A stretch of 64,000 nucleotides of DNA from contig NC_087062.1 of NCBI RefSeq assembly GCF_963678635.1, positions 33,269,651-33,333,650 of the forward strand, given 5' to 3'. Source of the DNA: Symsagittifera roscoffensis (taxonomy: Eukaryota; Xenacoelomorpha; Acoela; Convolutidae). Below, piece by piece: positions 23,701-36,020 of the stretch. A model generated the notes under the pieces. The model saw only the letters and a list, made by a program, of their open reading frames with translations. It searched no databases and had not been told where the DNA came from. Position 1 is the stretch's first letter, and every line of letters starts with the position of its first letter. Both the position numbers and the translations under genes were made by a program.

Positions 23701-25082
23701 ATTTCATTTGCCGAACCCGTTTCACCGAAAATAAATAAATAAAATTATGAAATAACAATCAGAACAAATTTCAATGAAAGTAACAAGACTGCTCGTATCA
23801 GGGCGAAGCCCTAAAAGTTCCGACTGCCCTTTAAGGTTTATGGAGCAGCAATAAAATTAAATAACTAAATGTAACAAAGCAAAATGAAAATTTTTGTTTT
23901 CTTAAACTCCCCCCACACGCCATATAAACTACAAAAGAATAGATTTCGCTCCTTGTAACGAATCAGTAATGGCAAATAAGCTTTTTTCAACCAATTTGGA
24001 ACGATTTCTAAGAGGGATTAAAACTCCGCTTACGCGTTAATAGCGCGAAATATATTGCGCGTTAATTGTCCCAAATTGGCCAAAATGGCAATCTTTAAAC
24101 CCTCGTAACTTTACGAAAAAATGATCACAGCTGAAATATCGTTTCAAATTTAAGCTCAAGACATTAATACCTTTTGAATGATATAAAAAAATTCCGTCAA
24201 AAAAGGCTAGTTAAAATGTCGAAATTTGTCTGAAGAAAAAAAACCACCCCGAGCACAAATATTTCGTTACTTTTGTATCGAAAGTCGGAACAATAACTGT
24301 TTGATTAAAAAACAAACCACAGCTTTGGAATAAAACTGCTAGAGAAACGTACCAGATAATATAAATTGTATTTGAAAAAATATCAATCGACAGAAAATAG
24401 GACGAAAAACACAATTCCAAAGATGCTATATTTTCATTTTCATCAAATTGAGCATGTCAGCAGAATTGAACATAGCAGCAAATTGAAAATATCAGCAGTT
24501 TGTAAAAAAAAGTTATTCACAGGAAAAAATTCTAGTTCCTGATTACAAAACACTTGGTTTAGCAAGTGAAATAACGCTCAAAATAGTCGCAATTGTACAA
24601 ATAATTAAATGAGCTTTAGGTAATAAAAAGAATTAGCGTGTAACGCACCTTCAAATTTTTAACGAATCATGAAAAACCGCATATATTGGGAATAAGATCT
24701 GCATCCTTTGAGTGTACTCTGACACCACCCAATTACTGGGTTGGTACTTTCAAACTTTGTGAAGTTTTTTTATTCAACTTTTTTTAAATCTAATTTGAAA
24801 AACCATAAAACTTTGTGGTTTATATGAGGTTTATATAAATTTTGTGAGGTTTATATCTGAGTTCTTTGAAAAATTTAAAAACGAATTAGGAAACGTCATA
24901 TCTCGGACACTAAAAGCAAATGAGTAGTCCCATTTGGACGCAAGATTTTCAACTCCAGAGAGTCTTCTTACAGTACCCAACTACAGCGCTCGGTATTTCA
25001 AACTTTGGGAAACATCAAACTTAAGTTTTCCAGAACAGAAGTTTTTTTGAAAAACTAAAAAACGTTATATCTCAAAAACATA
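20703..25082. repeat. 4.38-kb tandem duplication, first unit
   Basis: The unit 20703-25082 is repeated head to tail at 25083-29462 with an offset of 4380-4382 bases and only scattered single-base changes. The junction is visible at about 25080, where satellite sequence jumps back to CTTATCATGTTCCTC. Both units share a 14-bp duplication (GTGTGGCGGAGACG, 22051-22078 in this unit) that is single in the 1-8600 copy, so the two units are sisters. Confidence 0.93.
21986..22063 (-). ncRNA. tRNA-like Pol III unit, second copy
   Basis: Same 78-base length as 3889-3966, with the B-box-like GATTCAAATCT and the following T run (plus-strand A at 21978-21983). A 14-base direct duplication adjoins its 5' end. 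Confidence 0.4.
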
Positions 25083-28000
25083 CTTATCATGTTCCTCAAC
25101 ATACCAAGAGAGCAAAAGAAATGTACCCTTTCGATTAGTTGATACCAGAAGCCAACAGATACAAGTGTAGTCTTTTCAATCCGATCACCGGCTCGTCGAC
25201 AATGCAAAAGAACTTAATCGAGGGAACCGTACACCGCATCTACAAAACTACATCAAGCTAGAAACGGTTTGATGAAAAGGGGTGTCAAGAGCAATGCGAA
25301 TCTGTTAGAAAAATCAGCATCCGCCACATTTCTACCATGGTACGACGGTGCCTGGACAAGCTTTTGCCAGGGTAAAAGGACGACAAAATTCGAGAAACGA
25401 AGATGCAAAAACTACTTTATCAAGTGACCTGGATGCCAGCCATGCGCGCCAGTGAAATTTAACTAAATAACGCATTTTTTACTAGAAGTAAAGAAGCTTA
25501 AACTTGAAAAACTAGAGCTGCAAGGCGAACTTTTACACTACAATATTTTGTATTTGCAGCGCAGAAATTCCCCTTTGCTCAAGACTCCCTTTCGAGCAAA
25601 ATCAGCTAGAATCTTCCAAATGCATCAAAAGGAAAAACGCAATGAGCAAGAAACTAAAATAAATACATTCAACTCAGATATCAGGTATTCTGTTTTCGTG
25701 TCAAATTGTAATCAGAAAAAAATCACAGCATAGAAAAAATTACAGCGGAGCTTCGCAGCACTTGCGATACATCACACACTAGTTTGTAAGCTAGTGGATA
25801 CAAAAAAGGTGGAAGTCGAAAAAATTTTGAACACAGGCGAAGTGGACATCGCACCACTTTCGATACATAGAAATAGCATTGAAAGCTAGCAGACAAAAAA
25901 AGCCACTGAATCCGAAAAAAAAACAATTAAAACTTCAAAATTGTGTCCATAAAGATATTCTAACCGTCGAAAACACAATCACAGGCGTTGAATGAAAATT
26001 CAAAAACATGTATAGAGCAACAACTGAGCCGACAAGTAATAGGTAAATTCCAGTAGATTCGCAAGCAAAAGTGTTATCACAAAAAAAAACAAGAATTTCT
26101 CTTCTAAAACTTTTAGCATCCTTGCGATCCAAAATATAAACATCGGCCGAAAAAAAATTAGTGAAACAAAAAACGGAAATACGAAGTCGAGGAAGTAAAA
26201 TTACAAACTACAGGAGTAAATCGAAACACTGAAAACAATTACAAGAAAAACTGCGTAGAGCAAAAAAAATTATCTAAATTGTGGCAACTAAGCCGACAAA
26301 ACATAAGCAGACAAATACTAGACCGACAATTTTATTTAAAACACCATTTACCGTTTGAAAAAACAGGTCTCGGTCAGATTTGAATCCAACACCTTTGCTG
26401 TCACAGTCGTTTTATTTACCTCCTGACTAAGTGTGGCGGAGACGGTGTGGCGGAGACGTTAAAAACATGAATTCATTATGCGCCAAAGTACAATCAGGAG
26501 ATGAGTCCTGTAAACGAACTTTGTTTACGGGAAAAAAGTCTAGTACACAGATGCAAAACTCTTGCTGATCGCAAGGGTAAAAAAATATTTTTGAAAGACA
26601 AAAAATAGGAAGTTAGCATCGGATGGAAACATACCAAGTGGTTACAAAGCCAAAAATGTCTGAGAAAAATCTTGTAACCCTATTGAATTTCGGGAAAAAA
26701 AATTCCCCTCGGCTCAAAACTCCCACACACACAAAATTTTTTTTTCGCCCATCAAACGACAGAACTTAAGGCAACTAAGTCGATAAAGCATATGGAGATG
26801 CCTGTTATGCCAAAAAAAGTTAAGGGGAAAAAAACTTTAACACACTTTCAACCAGGCTTAAAAAAGCATATTTTAAAGCAAAAACTTGAAAATATCAGCA
26901 AAAACATCAATAAAATATGTCTATTGCAAATATTCCGACAGAGGGGACCAGGAGATGCCCCCTATACTTTATCACCACTTTTCGATACATCACAAAACAG
27001 CATGGCGAACTAGCAAACAAAAATTGAGCCAGAAATCAGTCGAAACACATCAAGAAACAAATAGCAGCCTTAACATGTGAAAAAATATATTTAAAATGCA
27101 ATGACTCAGCCGGCAAAACTTGTCAGAATAAATCATAAATATAGCACGGCAAACTGGCAGTCAGAACATGAAACAAACTGCTTCAAGATAAAGTCGAAAA
27201 ATACATTGAATAAAAAATCCTAAGAAATAGACTTCCAAAAATTTCCACCAATTTTCTATACTTTGTGTCGAATGGGGTCCTCTTAGAGAAAACATGAAAA
27301 AAAAAAAATTCTATAGTTTAACAATTTCAAATAAATGCCAAGCGGTAACTAAGTCGACAATACTCCTCAAGTAGACACCCATAGGTCCATAAAATTTTTT
27401 TCATACATTACGGGCTATAAAATTTCTAAAACTCGAAGTTAACCAAAAACACACGTAAACAAATCTATTGTTTATGACGCAAAGCTAAGTAACTAAGTAG
27501 TTTTAACATGACCCGAATAAATCTGTTGAGCAAAAAATCCATCAAACTGGAATATTAAAAACAGTTATAGAACAAAAAAACTCGGATAAGACAAATATTT
27601 TAAATTCAGACATGCTCAAAATAAGTCTAAGTGACTAAACTCCGCAACAGAGTTACCATTAGCCGAGTTGATTCAGTGTATTGCTAGACAAATAACTAAC
27701 CAGAAAAATTCTACGTTCCGATTTGATAACGCTAGCTAATCGCGGACAGAGTATGTTTTGATACAAGTACGTCGCATTAAAAGATATTGAATTTTAACAA
27801 AATTAGAAGTCATTTTAACAAAATTACAAGTCAATTTTCATTCCTTTGTCTATTTCACAGAAGTTTAAAAATTGATTGAAAACATTTTCATACCATTGTC
27901 TGGGATGCAATTCATTAGCAGCGTTAGCGAGCAATAAGAATAAATGATCGAGCGGCAACTAAGGCGAAAAATTTAGATCAACCCACGTTAGTCCGAACGA

Positions 28001-29462
28001 GATTCTAACGACCCATTTCACAAGCAAAAGCATTTCAAAACTTTTTCCTTGAAATTACGCATGATAAATTGACTAATTCAATATTTCATTTGCTGAACCC
28101 GTTTCACCGAAAATAAATAAATAAAATTATGAAATAACAATCAGAACAAATTTCAATGAAAGTAACAAGACTGCTCGTATCAGGGCGAAGCCCTAAAAGT
28201 TCCGACTGCCCTTTAAGGTTTATGGAGCAGCAATAAAATTAAATAACTAAATGTAACAAAGCAAAATGAAAATTTTTGTTTTCTTAAACTCCCCCCACAC
28301 GCCATATAAACTACAAAAGAATAGATTTCGCTCCTTGTAACGAATCAGTAATGGCAAATAAGCTTTTTTCAACCAATTTGGAACGATTTCTAAGAGGGAT
28401 TAAAACTCCGCTTACGCGTTAATAGCGTGAAATATATTGCGCGTTAATTGTCCCAAATTGGCCAAAATGGCAATCTTTAAACCCTCGTAACTTTACGAAA
28501 AAATGATCACAGCTGAAATATCGTTTCAAATTTAAGCTCAAGACATTAATACCTTTTGAATGATATAAAAAAATTCCGTCAAAAAAGGCTAGTTAAAATG
28601 TCGAAATTTGTCTGAAGAAAAAAAACCACCCCGAGCACAAATATTTCGTTACTTTTGTATCGAAAGTCGGATCAATAACTGTTTGATTAAAAAACAAACC
28701 ACAGCTTTGGAATAAAACTGCTAGAGAAACGTACCAGATAATATAAATTGTATTTGAAAAAATATCAATCGACAGAAAATAGGACGAAAAACACAATTCC
28801 AAAGATGCTATATTTTCATTTTCATCAAATTGAGCATGTCAGCAGAATTGAACATAGCAGCAAATTGAAAATATCAGCAGTTTGTAAAAAAAAGTTATTC
28901 ACAGGAAAAAATTCTAGTTCCTGATTACAAAACACTTGGTTTAGCAAGTGAAATAACGCTCAAAATAGTCGCAATTGTACAAATAATTAAATGAGCTTTA
29001 GGTAATAAAAAGAATTAGCGTGTAACGCACCTTCAAATTTTTAACGAATCATGAAAAACCGCATATATTGGGAATAAGATCTGCATCCTTTGAGTGTACT
29101 CTGACACCACCCAATTACTGGGTTGGTACTTTCAAACTTTGTGAAGTTTTTTTATTCAACTTTTTTTAAATCTAATTTGAAAAACCATAAAACTTTGAGG
29201 TTTATATGAGGTTTATATAAATTTTGTGAGGTTTATATCTGAGTTCTTTGAAAAATTTAAAAACGAATTAGGAAACGTCATATCTCGGACACTAAAAGCA
29301 AATGAGTAGTCCCATTTGGACGCAAGATTTTCAACTCCAGAGAGTCTTCTTACAGTACCCAACTACAGCGCTCGGTATTTCAAACTTTGGGAAACATCAA
29401 ACTTAAGTTTTCCAAAACAGAAGTTTTTTTGAAAAACTAAAAAACGTTATATCTCAAAAACT
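25083..29462. repeat. 4.38-kb tandem duplication, second unit
   Basis: Near-identical to 20703-25082. It continues at its right end into the rest of the satellite array, exon 2 and exon 1, as in the first gene copy. Confidence 0.93.
26366..26443 (-). ncRNA. tRNA-like Pol III unit, third copy
   Basis: Copy of 21986-22063 at the 4380-base offset, with the same promoter-like boxes and T-run terminator. Confidence 0.4.
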
Positions 29463-30240
29463 ACCAAGAATTGAGCACTCATATTTGGACGCAAACCCTG
29501 ACAGGGCCCCAACTACAGTGCTAGGAAATTCAAACTTTGAAAAAAATCCATTCAAGTTTTCTGAAATTTTTTTTGAAAAAATCACAACGAACGTCAGATC
29601 TCGAAAACGACAAGTCATATTTTGAGGCCGAATTTACAACTCTTGGGAGTATCCTGACACAGTCTCACTATAGAGATGGGAACTTGAAAATTTTGTGAAG
29701 TTTTTTATATCTGAGTTTTCTGAAAAATCCTATAAAAACGTCATATCTCGAAAACTACGCGGATTTGAGCTGCCATATTCAAAGGAAAGATTCGCAATCC
29801 CTGTGAGTACCCTCACAATATCCAACAATAGGATTGATATCTTCACTATAAATTCTTGGCACAATTAAAAAAAAAACATCTCGGAAACTGAGAGCATTTG
29901 AGCAGTCGCATTTGAACGCAAGATTTGCAATTTGGAACTCCTGAGCGTACCCGCACAGTAACCAATCTCACTTTTCTGAAAAAATTTTAAAAAACCAACA
30001 AACACGCCATATTTGGAAAACTACAAGGATTTGAGCAGTAATATTTGGAAGCATTTCACGTTTGTAAACTATTTTGAGTTTTCCAAAAATTTTGGAAAAA
30101 ATCTCAAAAATCGTCGTATCTTAATCACTAAAAGGTTTTCGGCTTTTATAATTGGAGAAAAAATTTGCAGCCCCTGGGGGAACCCTGACAGCATCCCACT
30201 ATTGGGCTGCTTATTTTAAAATGTAAAAATAACACGTTGA
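29035..30240 (+). repeat. Decayed satellite array, second complete copy
   Basis: Same monomer order as 6545-7740 with few changes. It lies between the second tandem unit and exon 2 of the second gene copy. Confidence 0.7.
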
Positions 30241-31120
30241 AAAAGTTTAAAAGTCGCGAGATAGTAATACCCGCATTTAAACGTATAATAGATGGATAGA
30301 TAATAGATTCGCCGACAACGGGAGTCGGAAAACTTTCTTTGTATCGTGCATGATTACTCATATTACAATACAAATTTAATTATTTTCTGCAACAAACCCT
30401 CAAAATCCCACTTACCAGAGTTCTGTTTAGCTAGGTTTTTTGGGTTCACTGTTGGTAACAGTGGCATCCGATCCAGATTGAAGTGAAAGAAGCTCAGCTT
30501 CTAACTCTGCGTCAAAAAGCTCGTCGGTCTTTCTAGCACCGAAGTCATCGCCTATCATTAGTGAGTTTGCCTAGAACATCATCGCCAAGCATAGGTATAG
30601 AGGTATAACAATAAGTTAAGCAAGGAACATCTGCTTTTTTTTTCAATGCGGACTAATAACTAATAGTTTTTAAAACACTTAGTATTCATATCATGGAAAT
30701 GAAGCTAGAATCGAAGCCACACCTCGTGAAGAATTGAAGCTACATCTAATGGTCCAGATTTAGGATTCCGTGGTGGTGCTGACGACTTGTCTTTGGAACG
30801 AAACATTTAACCTAAAAAAACTATGCGATGAATGATAATGCAGTCACATGCCTTCAGAAACAATAATAATGACTATTAGATTTATGTTTATCTACTATTT
30901 TCCAAAGGCTAGCCCTAAAAAAACAGCAACTAAAGTGGACCCTGGGTCTTTCCAAAATAGATCCTGCTTGTTAGTTATGACATAATGCGATGTTGACAGT
31001 ACTGGTATATAAGAGTTCAAAAAATACCAGAATTTTTTCACCAAAGAGTGTTTTGACCGTTCAAAAATTACTATGATTAAAATCTATTTGGTCAAATTTT
31101 TGCTTAAATTTTGGTCACAA

Positions 31121-34100
31121 ATGGTTGTTTTCAAATGCGGAATGAAAAGTTTTTATGCTCATCAGCTTTCTCTCAAAGAACTATGAAGTTTGCATAATGT
31201 TTTATTTGCGTTACTGTTTTTCATTACTGAATATAGTTTATTAGTTCGAATTACAGCTTAATAGCGGAAACGTTTTTTCAATTAATTAAAAATTTTTCAA
31301 AAAAAAGGTTTTTCAAAATACTATATCACTTAAATTATCAGATTAAAAAACAACTAGCGTAGAACGCATCGGTGCTTCAACCAGGTGCGTTATTGTTGTA
31401 ATTCCATTTCTCGTTCTACAGTAATGATTTCGTTTCTAATTTTCTTGCAAATTTACTCTATAAAGTCTCTAGCTAACTTGACAACGCCGTCCTCCCTCAA
31501 ATGGCTACTGGATCATATTGCCTTTATTGTAGAAACAGCTTGCGAGGCGGAAGTGTATGGTGCTTCACATTCCAAGGCTGAGGCCTAACTCGCAGCAGTG
31601 ATCCCTATGACGGTTTCAGCTGTCATCGTTGCACCTCCCAATTTCACTCAGCTAAAGACATACTAGAAAGCAATCCCCCAACCCTAGCTAATATCACGCT
31701 CCACCAACTCCACCCTCACCCTTCCACTGCCTCACACTCACAAAATTCAAAGGGAACCTCCACTATAGAACCTGTTACATTTCAAGACCCATGGTCAAAC
31801 CCGTCCAGAACTCATAGAAACACCAAGCAAAATATACTACGAAGTGATTAACTGAAAACCAGTCTTTATGATCTTATCGTAAAAAAAATTGGTAATAAAT
31901 TTATTGAAACTCTCAGTAGAACTCTGAACAGCCTAATAGAAAACAACAAAAATGCCTTTGCATGGCAGGCTTCAATGATCTTTCCACAGTTACTACAGTG
32001 CAAAACAAAATGCGAAAACGATAGATCTTTATCTAGAACAGAAGCAAGGCGACTCAAGAAATTGCAAGAAGGAGACCTCGATGACCTATACAACTGAGTC
32101 AAGGCACTGCAAAAGCGCCTGACAAAAGGATATAGACACAAAAATGAAACTGAAGCACAAAAGTTCAACAAATTAAAGAATACTCCAAAAAGTCAAAGGC
32201 AATAGCAAAACTAACGATCGTATTCAACGGCGTTCTTGCGCTCGACGAGATCGTCAAAGGTAGAGCAGAATAAGAAATTTTTTTTGAGAAGCACCCACCA
32301 TCTGAATTGATTGATAATAATCACTTTACAACAGCCTCAAATGGAACAATTCTTTCCCATCCATCAATACTTGATCAGATAAACGGTCAACAGATCAAAA
32401 CAGCAGCCAGGAGAAGCACGGATCTCTTGCAATATCTGGTCTTGATGCAAATGATGCAAGTGAAGACGTATCCTAGCACACTTTGGAAAACAATCAGTTG
32501 AGATTCCAAAAACTATAGCTAAAATTGCTAAAAGAACTGAGTACCAAAAACTAAATCAAGAGCTAACGGAATCATATAACACATGTAGAATAATAACCCT
32601 AGATAAGAACCCAGGAGTAAGAACCCATAGGCATAGGAGAAGGTTTGTGTAAGATAATACGACGAAAAATAACCAAAGGACTAGAAAATGAGTTCATGTC
32701 GCTCGGTTCGAACTACCAACTCTGTCTAGGACAAAAATTTGGCATTGAATATTTGATACACAATGCTGTTTTACTGATAGATGCCAAAAACGCTTTCAAA
32801 TCGATAAATCGAAAACTGATCTTGAAAAACATGGAAAAAACCTGCTTATCTAGTTTAACAGCAATAAAGAACTCGTACTACCATCCATTTAATCTTTTCG
32901 CAAACAAAAAATATCTAATCTCAAGAAGGAAGAAGTCACAACCAACGGGATCCACTAGCAATGGCCATGTACGTTCTAGCCATTTTACTCTTCATCAAAT
33001 TTTTATCAGTAGACAACGTAACGCAGAAATATTAGGCAGACGCCGGAAACGCAGTCGTTAAGTTAAGCACTCTACGAACCATCCTCGTTAAAATTGTATC
33101 ACAAGATGAAAAAAACTTGGCTATGATATAAAAAGCAACTGAATGCTAATTCATAGTAAAAGATAAAAAAACTGAGTAAAGCTGCAAAAGTTTTCGAAAA
33201 CACGAGAATCACCATAAAAACAGGCGTACGAGGGCTTGGTTTCGTTATAGGAATAGATTTTGTATGTGAATATTTCCTCGAATTTCAACAGAATGAGCGA
33301 ATCAAAGTTTTGAAAAAACTAGCGAAAATTGCAAAAACTTCTAAACATCACGTTTATGCTTTACAAAAGGAGCTCGAGAAAAGCCTTCATTTCTAACCAG
33401 TAAACGCCTAACAGTATGGTAAACTTATATACATAAAAGATTATCAAAGAACAACTCATACCTAACCTGGTCGGTAAAGACACATTAAAACCCCAGTTCC
33501 GTGAGATATCTTAGGTAACCCTTAAAATGGGCGGCCTTAGCATCAAGCTGCCATCCGACCATGAAAGCTATCCAGAATGATCTAAGGAAACATCATTAAT
33601 ACTGGAATTTCAAGAAACCACAAGAAAAAAAATTATACAAAATCAAAAAATGTGAAAACTGATAGAACAAACCTTAAGAAAACCAACCTCATTAACGCCT
33701 TAAATAAAACAGATAAATACGCAATTGACCTGGCCTCTGGAAATGGAGTCTATAACTGGCTCAATGCGTTACCACTAAGCAGATAAAATTTCAACCTATT
33801 TGCCATGACATCGATATTGAGCCAAAACTTCAGCCGTTGCAAGCCGAAAGCTTTGTCAACAATTCAACTACAACTGAAGATAAGGCACGACTTGACCTGC
33901 AAACGGACTCTGGCGTTCACAGTTTAGCCGCGCTTTCCCTGATGTTCAAACCCAATGCCAAAACTGCATAAAGACAAATACAAATGTCACGAAAAGTTGA
34001 AGAACTCCAAATATCTGCAAAAAATTTTTAAAGCAGAGCAGAGTAGCTTCTTCCCGCTGATTTGGGAATGCACCGGTGGCGCTGCTCCAACAGCTACAAG

Positions 34101-34263
34101 GACCTTGCAGCGATTAGCCGAAAAACTAAGTGAAAAAAGACAAGAGAGGTACCCAGAATCGATAAACTACATAAAAACTAAAAATAAGCTTCGCGCTCCT
34201 GAGGAGCTTTATACTTTGTATAAGGGGGCGCAGATCGCTGCACAAAGTTCAATTTATCCACAA
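31121..34263 (+). mobile_element. D2: dead copy of the D-family RT element
   Basis: The order of pieces is a 5' frame starting near 31385, KNAFAWQASMIF (about 31950), a KNPGVR motif (about 32610), LLIDAKNAFKSINRKL (about 32773-32820) and an RT tail to about 33400. The C-terminal region is at 33800-34263. QGDP has lost one base and YADD reads stop-ADAG. About 195 bases covering the Cys/His region are deleted near 33799, relative to D3. The last frame (33955-34272) holds ECTGGAAPTATRTLQRLAEK and RQERYPESINYI. It starts directly after exon-1 upstream sequence of the second gene copy. Confidence 0.75.
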
Positions 34264-35240
34264 CTCTGTTAGCGCTATTGTAGAGGAAGGACGGCTAAGA
34301 TAGTTTAACACTTCGACAATGCATTTAATGCTGATATATGACTTCATTGATAAAATGATACAGTTTGCTGATATTTATGCATTTTTATAATGCTGGTGTG
34401 GCCCTATCCAGCTTGCATCTTGTGCACTTACCGTTACTAAACGGAAGAGACCCTTTTGTAATTTAATTTTTCTAAATAAATTTATAAAATATTAAGACAA
34501 AATTAATGCAACCGTAACAGTAGACGGGGACATTCATCAATGATTCTTATTTTAGCACTTAATTTTCGAAGATAAAAATAATTTCAATTTTAGGATTCTT
34601 GTTGAACTAAAAAGGCCTGTTCTCCATAACTACTGTGTTTCAGGTCTTTGGATTTTAAACCAGAATAAAAGCATGGCTACAATTACCGACAGCTTGTTTT
34701 TGCACTTTTGCACTTTCCATGTTTCAAAGAAAGATTTCATTTGCAAAATCATTCATTTCGTGGATGAGAGTTTTGCTAACTTTGTTCATTATTTTCATTA
34801 GATCGTACATACATCATTTGCTGCCATCAATTGCTGATTCCAGCGCACAAATTTAATTTATCCGCTTTTTTTCTTTATCCGCTCAGGTCTTTGGATTTTA
34901 AACCAGAATAAAAGCATGGCTACAATTACCGACAGCTTGTTTTTGCACTTTTGCACTTTCCATGTTTCAAAGAAAGATTTCATTTGCAAAATCATTCATT
35001 TCGTGGATGAGAGTTTTGCTAACTTTGTTCATTATTTTCATTAGATCGTACATACATCATTTGCTGCCATCAATTGCTGATTCCAGCGCACAAATTTAAT
35101 TTATCCGCTTTTTTTCTAAATCTCATTCTTAGTTTCATGAAGATTTTAGAAAACCATAAAAAATATCAATTTCGAAAAATTGAGCAGACATATTATGAAG
35201 GAGGCTTGTTTTCAACAGCTGATAGCAACATGACATCAAC
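34264..35240 (+). other. D2 tail and local tandem duplication
   Basis: This AT-rich 3' tail follows the D reading frame and contains AATAAA-like sequence near 34480. Bases 34641-34874 are repeated exactly at 34884-35117 (243-base period, with a short TTATCCGCT filler). D3 has only one copy of this segment (about 39684-39917). No genes seen. Confidence 0.8.
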
Positions 35241-35244
35241 CCAC

Positions 35245-35365
35245 CAAAGCGTCCACACAACCGTTCTAAATTATTCCTCAAAAACTGCGATGATTTGAGC
35301 TGTCTAACTTGGAGGCAAGATATGCAATATCTGAGGGTACACTGCGAGCACATCAGTATAAGATT
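35245..35365 (+). repeat. Single satellite monomer
   Basis: Contains CTCAAAAACTGC, GATTTGAGCTGTC, TTGGAGGCAAGATATGCAA and GAGGGTACACTGCGAGCAC, matching the monomer described at 6545-7740. It ends abruptly at 35366, where a third gene fragment begins. Confidence 0.6.
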
Positions 35366-35711
35366 CAGTGGCATCCGATCCAGACTGAAGTGAAAGAAGC
35401 TCGGCTTCTAACTCTGCGTCAAAAAGCTCGTCGGTCTTTTTAGCACCAAAGTCATCGCCTATCATTAGTGAGTTCGCCTAGAACATCTTCTCCAAGCATA
35501 GGTATAGAGGTATAATAATAAGTTAGGCAAAGAACATCTGTTTTTTTTCAATGCGGACTAATAACTAATAGTTCTTAAAACACTTAGTATTCATATCATG
35601 GAAATGAAGCTACAATCAAAGCCACACCTCGTGAAGAATCGAAGCTACATCTAATGGTCCAGATTTAGGATTCCGTGGTGGTGCTGACGACTTGTCTTTG
35701 GAACAAAACAT
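35366..35711 (-). pseudogene. Third, partial gene copy: exon 1 and truncated exon 2
   Basis: Exon 1 is at 35711-35628 and has an Arg3-to-Cys change. Intron 1 is intact. Exon 2 starts at 35477 and is cut off at 35366, after the codons for the GSDAT region. Exon 2 has two silent changes and one Arg-to-Lys change. The rest of the gene is missing; D2 tail and satellite adjoin the break. Confidence 0.85.
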
Positions 35712-36020
35712 TTAACCTAAAAAAACTATGCGATGAATGACAATGCAATCAAATGCCTTCAGAAACAATAATAATGTTTATTAGATTTATGCTCATCTAC
35801 TATTTTCCAAAGGCTACTCCTAGAAAAATAGCAACTAAAGTGGACCCTGGGTCTTTCCAAAATAGATCCTGCTTGTTTGTTATGACAGAATGCAATTTTG
35901 ACAGTACTGGTATATAAAAGATCAGAAAAACACCAGAATTTTTTAACCAAAAAGTGTTTTGACCGTTCAAAATGTACTATGAGTAATTTCTATTCGGGCA
36001 AATTTCTGCTTAAATTTTGG

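Larger units (their letters stand above)
18762..25082 (-). repeat. Second copy of the gene block (3' exons and intron 3)
   Basis: The order matches 1-6950 closely, with a deletion of about 690 bases at 19313. It includes exon 4 (19584-19519) and exon 3 (19874-19744) of the duplicated gene, the hairpin at 20329-20368 and the tRNA-like unit at 21986-22063. It ends inside the satellite array at about 25080, where the next tandem unit begins. Confidence 0.85.
19519..30806 (-). pseudogene. Second copy of the four-exon gene, frameshifted in exon 2
   Basis: Exons are at 30806-30723, 30570-30416, 19874-19744 and 19584-19519, with splice signals kept. Exons 1 and 2 differ from the first copy by six base changes, five of them silent. 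Exon 2 also carries a 4-base insertion near 30431-30436 that brings a TAA a few codons later. Exon 3 has an Asn-to-Ser change and exon 4 has Ile-to-Asn and Val-to-Ala. Intron 3 has grown to about 10.5 kb through the internal tandem duplication. The silent-change bias suggests both copies were under coding constraint before the insertion. Now most likely a pseudogene, or at best a source of a short truncated product. Confidence 0.75.
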
